Assembly (NCBI GenBank): GCA_964604675.1
Contig: CAZSAT010000074.1
Location: 1 to 35,934, forward strand
Origin: CAZSAT01 sp964604675
GTDB lineage: Bacteria > Myxococcota_A > UBA796 > CAJQPC01
Reading direction: 5' to 3'
DNA: 35,934 nucleotides
A model generated the notes under the pieces. That model was not told the origin of the DNA and did no database searches. It was given only the letters and a program-made list of their open reading frames with translations. Position numbers and translations under genes: made by a program. This document shows positions 30,465-35,934 of this stretch, piece by piece. The stretch's first letter is position 1. Every line of letters starts with the position of its first letter.

Positions 30465-30851
30465 ATGGCCAGCCGACCCATCGAGCTCATCTTGGCGAAG
30501 CAGTGGGCCGACCTCCTCGGTCGCCCCGCCCTGTTGATCGCCACCGGCGGCGAGCACCTCTCCCACAACGAAGCGGCCCACGCCTTGTTGGCGGCCGCCT
30601 TCCACCGCGACGGCGGGGAAGCACGCCACGACTGGGATCAACGGATCCTCATGGTGGACGAGCAGGGTGAGCTCACGCTCTTCGAGACCGCCGTGGGGCG
30701 TGCCTTGTCGAGCGGCCTTCCAGAACACGGCACCTACACGCTGAAGAACACGCCTTCGCAGCCGCGGGTGCGCGTGTCGGCGCTCCCGGTGCACAGCCTG
30801 AGTCAGGACCTGCTGGGCGTGCTCGTGGTGATGCACGAGGAGCCGGCTTGA
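30465..30851 (+). CDS. PAS-like small sensor protein
   Basis: 128 residues with no signal peptide. WADLLGRPALLIATGGEHLSHNEAAHALL and VRVSALPVHSLSQDLLGVLVVMHE match the first and last strands of a PAS fold (the xxDxxGxIxxxNxAA and VxxxPVxxxxGxxxGxLxxxxD positions). The ligand is unknown. It overlaps the next MBL-hydrolase gene by TTGA, which suggests that the sensor controls, or binds the same ligand as, that enzyme. Start ATG 30465 follows TAGTCT by 6 nt. Confidence 0.65.
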   Translation: MASRPIELILAKQWADLLGRPALLIATGGEHLSHNEAAHALLAAAFHRDGGEARHDWDQRILMVDEQGELTLFETAVGRALSSGLPEHGTYTLKNTPSQPRVRVSALPVHSLSQDLLGVLVVMHEEPA

Positions 30852-31669
30852 GGGCGCGGATCTGGGGCACGCGCGGGAGCCTGCCGTCGCCTGGACCCGA
30901 CACCTTCCGCTACGGCGGCAACACCTCCTGCATCGCGCTGGAGGCCGAAGGGCGCACGCTCATCCTGGATGCGGGCACCGGCATCCGGCTCGTCGGGCAC
31001 GGCCTGGGTCCGGGGCGGGTCGATGTGCTCTTGACCCACCTGCACATGGACCACATCCAGGGCCTGGGCTTCTTCCCCCCGCTCTTCCAGCCCGACCGGG
31101 AGGTGCACCTCTGGGGCCCCCCCAGCACGCTCCGCAGCCTGAAGCGCCGGCTGGGGCGGTACTTCTCCCCGCCGCTCTTCCCGGTGCGCTTGCCCGATCT
31201 CCAGTCGCGGCTCGTCTGCCACGACGTGGTCGACGCCACCTGGGATCTCGGCCCCTTCCGCATCTCGGCGGAGCTGGTCTGCCACCCGGATCCCACGCTG
31301 GGCTACCGGATCGACCACGGCGGGCGCGCCTTCTGCTACCTGCCCGATCACGAACCTCAGCTCGGAGCCGCCGTGCGCGACCCCCGCTGGCTCTCGGGCT
31401 TTCGCCTGGCGCAGGGGGCCGATCTGCTCGTGCACGACGCCCAGTACTCCGAGGCGGAATACGCCACGCGGCGCGGCTGGGGGCACGCCACCCCGGAGGT
31501 CGCGGTCGCCTTTGCCGCGCTCACCGGTGCGAGCCGTCTGCTGCTCTTCCACCACGACCCGGCCCACGACGACGGGGTGGTCGAGGTGCTCGCCGAGGCG
31601 GCCCGCAAGGTGGCGCAGCCCGGCCTGCGGGTGGAGCCTGCCGCGGAAGGCCAGACCTGGAACCTCTGA
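30848..31669 (+). CDS. MBL-fold phosphodiesterase-like metallo-hydrolase
   Basis: 273 residues from TTG 30848 (TTGA overlap with the PAS gene). GTRGSLPSPGPDTFRYGGNTSC near the N-terminus, DAGTG (41-45), THLHMDH (63-69), a later GYRIDHGGRAFCYLPDHE, VHDAQY and a final LLLFHHDP match the PhnP / cyclic-phosphodiesterase-like branch of the metallo-beta-lactamase superfamily. Two metal ions and a phosphodiester or cyclic-nucleotide substrate are expected from the family. The PAS protein made together with it makes a signal-degrading role attractive, which is an inference. An alternative start within the frame is unlikely, since GTRGS is conserved near the N-terminus. Confidence 0.82.
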   Translation: MRARIWGTRGSLPSPGPDTFRYGGNTSCIALEAEGRTLILDAGTGIRLVGHGLGPGRVDVLLTHLHMDHIQGLGFFPPLFQPDREVHLWGPPSTLRSLKRRLGRYFSPPLFPVRLPDLQSRLVCHDVVDATWDLGPFRISAELVCHPDPTLGYRIDHGGRAFCYLPDHEPQLGAAVRDPRWLSGFRLAQGADLLVHDAQYSEAEYATRRGWGHATPEVAVAFAALTGASRLLLFHHDPAHDDGVVEVLAEAARKVAQPGLRVEPAAEGQTWNL

Positions 31670-31684
31670 GCGGTCTCGGTCGGA

Positions 31685-32746
31685 TCAGCTGAGGATCGCC
31701 GCCAGCAGGGTCGCGTCGCTGTTGGCGCTCGCCGCCACCAGCGTGAGCGAGCCGCCCCCCTGGGCGCTCACCTTCGCCTGGAGCTGCAGGTAGACCTGGT
31801 TCGGGAGCTGCAGCACCAGCAGCACGTCGTCGCCCAGCCCCACGCTGCCGTCGTCGCCCACCGCGCACCAGATGGTGTTCCCGCTCGCCTTGAGGCTCCG
31901 GCGCGCCAGCTCGAGGGTCTCGAAGGCCACGAAGACCGTGGGAGGGCCACCCGCGCGACTGACCGACGCTGCGGTGCTGTGGAGCTCGGGCGAGGCGCTC
32001 GGCTCGCTGCGCTGCTCCTGGGCGGAGGCTCGCAACCGGGCGGCGCGTTTCTTTCGTCGTCGCTCCACCTTGGCGGCCATCGACCCCGGGGCGGGCTTGG
32101 CCGGGCCGGTGCCGCGGCTGCTGTGCGGCGCCTCGCGCTCGCCCGCGGCCTTGCGCATCGCCGATCGCAGGTCGTCCCGCTTCGTGGGGCGCTTGGTCGG
32201 CGCCGCGGCACCCTCGCTGCCCAGCGTGGCCCAGGCGTGGTCGCTCGGGCCGTCCTTGACCTCTTCGTTCCGCGCCCTGAAGTGATCCTCGCGATCCTTG
32301 AAGGCGAAGCCCGACCCGCTGGGCGCGCCCGAGGTGGACGGGCGGCTGCCCGACGCGACGCTCCGGCTGCCGGAGGTCGAGCCCGGCTCCTCGTCGCCGA
32401 ACACCCGCGGGTTCACCCGTCGGATGCCGTCCTTCAGGTCCCGCTTGTGGGCCTTGTCCACGAGCCGGTACCGGGCCACGTGCGGCACGCCGCGTTGCCC
32501 GCGGGGCGCCCACTGCTTGTCGAGCTGCCGCACGATGCGCAGGTCGAGATCGATGAGCTCGCGGCCGAAGTCGCAGCGGGCGCGGATCACACCGCCGGGC
32601 CGGAAGGGCTCGGAGCTCACGAAGGCGAAGATGCGCTTGTCGATCCACCAACCCGTGCCTTCGGTGAGCCCGAGCTCACCGCGGATCGTCATGCCGATCG
32701 AGCGCCGCATCTTGCGGCCCTGAAGTTCTTCCGGATCCAGCGCCAT
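31685..32746 (-). CDS. Protein with two PilZ-like domains joined by a basic disordered linker
   Basis: 353 residues from ATG 32746 (GAGGA close upstream). The N-terminal domain (about 10-100) begins RKMRRSIGMTIRGELGL and continues GGVIRARCDFGRELIDLDLRIVRQ. The C-terminal domain (about 265-353), TVFVAFETLELARRSLKASGNTIWCAVGD...LGDDVLLVLQLPNQVYLQLQAKV, has the look of a second PilZ-type barrel. The canonical c-di-GMP motifs RxxxR and D/NxSxxG are not clearly intact. The middle (about 120-260) is rich in Ser, Gly, Arg and Lys (KVERRRKKRAAR). It may act as a c-di-GMP or scaffold protein in motility; myxobacterial genomes have many PilZ proteins. It ends convergently with the MBL gene. Confidence 0.65.
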   Translation of the reverse strand: MALDPEELQGRKMRRSIGMTIRGELGLTEGTGWWIDKRIFAFVSSEPFRPGGVIRARCDFGRELIDLDLRIVRQLDKQWAPRGQRGVPHVARYRLVDKAHKRDLKDGIRRVNPRVFGDEEPGSTSGSRSVASGSRPSTSGAPSGSGFAFKDREDHFRARNEEVKDGPSDHAWATLGSEGAAAPTKRPTKRDDLRSAMRKAAGEREAPHSSRGTGPAKPAPGSMAAKVERRRKKRAARLRASAQEQRSEPSASPELHSTAASVSRAGGPPTVFVAFETLELARRSLKASGNTIWCAVGDDGSVGLGDDVLLVLQLPNQVYLQLQAKVSAQGGGSLTLVAASANSDATLLAAILS

Positions 32747-32845
32747 CGTCCTCGCACCGTTTCTGGATCGGCATCCTGCCGACCGCCTCGACCTCGACCC
32801 ACGGGGCAGAATACCTCGGTGCGCCACCCCTGGGGAAGCTCTCGC

Positions 32846-34876
32846 GTGATCCTCGCCCTTCCGCCCACCAGCCAGCTCAACACGCCGTACCCCTCGGTGA
32901 GCTACCTCGCCCGGCACCTGGAAGGCCGGGGCGTGCCGGTGCAGCAGCGGGACCTGGGCCTGGAGGTGATGCTTCGGCTGCTGTCGCGCCAGGGTCTCAG
33001 GGAGCTCTTCGACACCCTCGAGCAGGTGGACAGCCTGCCCGAGCCGGCCTGGCGCGCGCTGGCGCTCGCGGAGGCCCACCTCGCCGCTGTCGCGCCGGTG
33101 GTGCGCTTCCTCCAGGGCCGGGAGCCGTCGTTGGCTCACCGGCTGGTGAGCGGCACCCTGCTCCCCGGCAGCCCTCGGGTGGACCGGGCCCGTGCGGCGC
33201 CGGCGTCCGGGCTGGACGATCAGGCGCGCTTGCTCGCCACCCGTCATGTCGAGGACCTCGTCGACCTCGTCGCTGCCACGGTCGACCCCGGCTTCCAGCT
33301 CATCCGGTACCAACACCACCTCGCCGTCGGACCCGCCGGCTTCGAGCCGCTCGCCGAGCGGCTGGACCGCACCACCCTCGTGGACCGCTTCATCGACGAG
33401 CTCTGCGACGGGCTCGACAGCGGCTTCGTGGGCCTGAGCGTTCCCTTTCCAGGACAGCTCTACGGGGCGCTCCGCATCGGTCGTCGCCTGCGCCAGCGCG
33501 GGGTCTACGTGGTGCTCGGAGGGGGCTACGTCTCGACCGAGCTCCGCGAGGTGAGCGAGCCGCGCCTCTGGGACTGCGCGGACGCGCTCGTGTACGACGA
33601 CGGCGAGGGCCCGCTCGACGCCCTGCTCGCCTGGCGGACGGGCGAGCGCGATCGGCGGCACCGCACCCGCACCCGTGACGGTCTGCACCACCACGAAGCC
33701 CCGCGTCCCTTGGTCGTCACGGCGGCCTCGTACGGCGATCTGCCCCTGCGCGACTACCTCCAGCTCGTCGACACCCTGAACCCCGCGCACCGGCTCTGGA
33801 GCGACGGACGCTGGAACAAGCTCACCCTGGCCCACGGCTGCTACTGGAAGCGCTGCGCCTTCTGCGACGTGAGCCTCGACTACGTCGGGCGCTACGAGCC
33901 CCAGCGGGTCGATGCCCTGCTCGATGCGGTCGAGGAGCTCGTCGAGGCCACCGGCGACCGCGGCTTCCACCTCGTCGACGAGGCCGCTCCCCCGCGCCTG
34001 CTGCGCGACTTCGCCCTGGGCCTGCTCGAGCGGGGGCTGGTGGTGAGCTGGTGGGGCAACGTGCGCTTCGAGAGCGCCTTCACGCCGGACCTCTGCCGCT
34101 TGCTCGCCGCGAGCGGCTGCATCGCGATCACGGGCGGCCTCGAGGTCGCCAGCGACCGCCTCCTGGCGCGCATGGACAAGGGGGTCACGGTCGAGCAGGT
34201 CGCCCGAGCCGCCTGGGCCTTCCAGCGCGCGGGCATCCTCGTGCACGCCTACCTGATGTACGGCTTCCCCACCCAGACCGCGCAGGAGACGATCGACAGC
34301 GCCGAGCTCGTGCGCCAGCTCTTCGCCACGGGTGCTCTGCAGAGCGCCTTCTGGCACCGCTTCGTGGCCACCGCCGCCAGCCCCGTCGGCCTCGACCCGG
34401 CCCGCTTCGGCGTCACCATCACCCGGCGGGGCTCCTTCGCCGCCAACGACCTCAGCCACCACGACCCCACCGGCGCCGATCACGACCGCTTCGACAGCGG
34501 CCTGGAGCGCTCGCTCGCGGCGTGGATGGCTGGCCGGGAGCTCGGGCGGCCGGTGCACACGTGGTTCGAGGGCGCCGCTCCCACCACCGAGCCGCCCGAC
34601 CGCATCGCAGAGGCGCTGAGCTGGGATCCGGCGCCGGGCCGTCGCCTGGTCTGGCTCGGCGGCGCCGTGTTGCACGGCGAGGCCGGCCTGGTGCTGCACC
34701 ACGCCGGTGGGGTGGAGCAGGTGCAGGGGGACGAGCAGGCCTTGGCCTGGCTCGTGGAGGTCCTCGAAGCCCAGGATCTCGAGCTGGCCGACGCGCTCGC
34801 CGCGTTCCCGGGCGAGTTCTCGGCCTTCGCGGAGGGGTGGGCCGCGGCCCGGCGCGCGGGGCTCGTGGCGGTGTGA
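32846..34876 (+). CDS. B12-binding-domain radical SAM protein
   Basis: 676 residues from GTG 32846. MILALPPTSQLNTPYPSVSYLARHLEGRG opens a B12-binding Rossmann domain; FVGLSVPF...GVYVVLGGGYVSTE and VYDDGEGPLDALL continue it. The radical SAM domain has C332, C337 and C340 (CYWKRCAFCD) for the [4Fe-4S] cluster, with four residues instead of three between the first two Cys. Then come the GGLEVASDRLLARMDKGV and AYLMYGFPTQTAQE segments typical of the Elp3/MiaB-like fold. The substrate is unknown; relatives methylate or rearrange unactivated carbons. GTG 32819 is an alternative start (CAGAAT 6 nt before it). GGGGAAG lies 8 nt before 32846. It ends 12 nt from the convergent porin gene. Confidence 0.85.
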   Translation: MILALPPTSQLNTPYPSVSYLARHLEGRGVPVQQRDLGLEVMLRLLSRQGLRELFDTLEQVDSLPEPAWRALALAEAHLAAVAPVVRFLQGREPSLAHRLVSGTLLPGSPRVDRARAAPASGLDDQARLLATRHVEDLVDLVAATVDPGFQLIRYQHHLAVGPAGFEPLAERLDRTTLVDRFIDELCDGLDSGFVGLSVPFPGQLYGALRIGRRLRQRGVYVVLGGGYVSTELREVSEPRLWDCADALVYDDGEGPLDALLAWRTGERDRRHRTRTRDGLHHHEAPRPLVVTAASYGDLPLRDYLQLVDTLNPAHRLWSDGRWNKLTLAHGCYWKRCAFCDVSLDYVGRYEPQRVDALLDAVEELVEATGDRGFHLVDEAAPPRLLRDFALGLLERGLVVSWWGNVRFESAFTPDLCRLLAASGCIAITGGLEVASDRLLARMDKGVTVEQVARAAWAFQRAGILVHAYLMYGFPTQTAQETIDSAELVRQLFATGALQSAFWHRFVATAASPVGLDPARFGVTITRRGSFAANDLSHHDPTGADHDRFDSGLERSLAAWMAGRELGRPVHTWFEGAAPTTEPPDRIAEALSWDPAPGRRLVWLGGAVLHGEAGLVLHHAGGVEQVQGDEQALAWLVEVLEAQDLELADALAAFPGEFSAFAEGWAAARRAGLVAV

Positions 34877-34888
34877 GCGGGTAGGAGC

Positions 34889-35934
34889 TCAGCCGCGCTG
34901 GGCGAACTGCCAGGTGAGGCCAGCGCCCCACAGCGTCATGCTGGAGCGCAGCACGCCGTTGCCGACCACCGGACCGTCGTAGACCTCCCCGGTGAGCGGG
35001 TCCACGTTGATGCTCGTCACCTGGCTGTTCGTGATGGTCCGCTCGCCGAGGAAGGACTGCGAGAGGCCTGCGTCGAGCGTGAGGTTGGCAGGGAGCGACA
35101 CGCTCACCCCCGCGCCGTAGCCCCACTTGTCCCCGTCGACGAGGCTCACGTCGAGGTGGCTCTGCCGGATGCCCGATGTCTCGTACAGACCCCCCGCATG
35201 CACGATCAGCCGGTCGCTGGCCACGAAGCTGCCGCCGAGCCGGAGGGACCAGGAGTCGACGTAGTTGGTCTCCAGCACGATGTCGTCTTCGACCTGGATG
35301 TCCTCGATGCCCAGCAGATCGATGACGGGGCGCTCCTCGGACGAGCGCAGCGGCACGTCCATGTCGACCTCGGTGACCGTGACCTCCTGGATGCTGCTCC
35401 AGCCCTCCCAGACGAAGCTGGCCTCGATCTCGAGGCGGTCCGTGGGGCGCACCAGGGCGCCCGACTTCAGGATGAGCGGCATGGTGACGGTGGTGCGCAC
35501 GTGGTCGTCGACCGCGGTCTCGTCCGCGATCACGCCGAAGGTGTCGTCCTCGTAGTAGTAGTTGCCGCTGAAGTCCGCGGTCATCGTGCCCGCGAGCTCG
35601 TCGAACACGATGGGCGGGTGGACCATCGCGCCCACCGCCCAGCGCTCGCTCGGCGGCTCCACGAGCACCCCCGCGTTCCAGGCGAGCTTGAAGCGCTGCA
35701 TGGCGTCCAGGCTGAAGGCCACGTCGTACTGGGGGTCCTCCACGCTGCTGCCCTCGGGGATCAGGCCCACGTCGAGCTCCTGCTCGAGGTAGAGCAGGTT
35801 CCAGCTCACGGTGCCGCCAACGCTCACCCAGTCGAAGAACTCGTGGGCCACGCCGGGCCCGGTGTAGGTGTGGATGACCACCGAGTCGGTCAGCGTGTAC
35901 CGCTGGGCGCCCTCGTCCGGGTACTGGTAGTCCG
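34889..35934 (-). CDS. FadL/OmpP1/TodX-type outer-membrane porin, 5' end outside the window
   Basis: At least 348 residues; the frame stays open to the window edge (upstream residues read YPDEGAQRYTLTDSV). Alternating strands with conserved-looking pieces WVSVGGTVSWNLL, FKLAWNAGVLVEPPSERWAVGAMVHPPIVFDELAGTMTADF, LRLGGSFVASDRLIVHAGGLYETSG and SLPANLTLDAGLSQSFLG match the long-chain fatty acid / toluene transporter family (PF03349). The final WGAGLTWQF is the C-terminal strand with terminal aromatic residue expected for outer-membrane insertion. The likely role is uptake of hydrophobic compounds. The GTG at 35881 is inside the gene and is not the start. Confidence 0.82.
   Translation of the reverse strand, partial: DYQYPDEGAQRYTLTDSVVIHTYTGPGVAHEFFDWVSVGGTVSWNLLYLEQELDVGLIPEGSSVEDPQYDVAFSLDAMQRFKLAWNAGVLVEPPSERWAVGAMVHPPIVFDELAGTMTADFSGNYYYEDDTFGVIADETAVDDHVRTTVTMPLILKSGALVRPTDRLEIEASFVWEGWSSIQEVTVTEVDMDVPLRSSEERPVIDLLGIEDIQVEDDIVLETNYVDSWSLRLGGSFVASDRLIVHAGGLYETSGIRQSHLDVSLVDGDKWGYGAGVSVSLPANLTLDAGLSQSFLGERTITNSQVTSINVDPLTGEVYDGPVVGNGVLRSSMTLWGAGLTWQFAQRG

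Noticed and set aside
35262..35881. GTG at 35881 as the true start of the porin gene
   Set aside because: The same frame stays open to the window edge with barrel-like sequence, and the piece from 35881 has no signal peptide. The gene is partial.

Overview
The window is about 36 kb of very GC-rich, gene-dense bacterial chromosome with 33 supported protein genes and no RNA gene that I can recognise. The likely source is a Myxococcota or other former-deltaproteobacterial lineage, probably predatory, marine or soil. That is an inference from the Hanks-type kinase with an HRDxSPxN catalytic loop, the many lipoproteins with acidic Asp/Ser/Pro/Gly-rich linkers, FG-GAP repeats, a two-part PilZ-like protein, a FadL-type porin and the codon bias. 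I cannot name a species. No phage, IS element, integrase, CRISPR array or rRNA/tRNA is visible, so this reads as ordinary chromosome with unusual expression signals.

Layout. 1-3.6 kb: an APH-fold small-molecule kinase, a convergent small gene for an MC1-type (archaeal) chromatin protein, and a membrane Ser/Thr kinase. 3.6-6.8 kb: two overlapping lipoprotein genes of unknown function. 6.8-8.7 kb: an ETHE1-like persulfide dioxygenase fused to rhodanese, coupled to an enoyl-CoA-reductase-like SDR. 8.7-12.3 kb (minus): a tldD-pmbA (tldE)-unknown secreted protein operon. 12.4-17.7 kb: a run of exported hydrolases (SGNH esterase, purple-acid-type phosphatase, deacetylase-like protein, IroE/Fes-like esterase) interrupted by a divergent methyltransferase. 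17.7-21.2 kb: an FG-GAP/CARDB lipoprotein and an M3 oligopeptidase. 21.2-27.4 kb (minus): a lectin-type lipoprotein preceded by a heptanucleotide repeat, then a compact six-gene operon (CxxC lipoprotein, AAA-like protein without Walker motifs, anchored helical protein, ABC permease, ABC ATPase, carboxylesterase). 27.5-30.1 kb: a GH92 mannosidase lipoprotein and a rhodanese. 30.1-35.9 kb: a Cas2/SinR-like small protein, a PAS + MBL-hydrolase pair, a PilZ-like protein, a B12 radical SAM protein and the 3' part of a FadL-type porin.

How the genes are expressed is the most striking feature. First genes of transcription units repeatedly show TANNNT followed by exactly 6 (sometimes 7) bases and then the start codon, with no Shine-Dalgarno sequence. 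This is the geometry of leaderless mRNA. Genes inside operons instead overlap their neighbour as ATGA, GTGA, TTGA or TGATG. Several divergent pairs have start codons only 22-36 bp apart, and one pair appears to share a palindromic -10 core. Ten lipoproteins have extremely short signal peptides (mostly 7-8 residues before the lipid Cys) without any Lys or Arg. All function calls are from reading motifs; no database search was possible.
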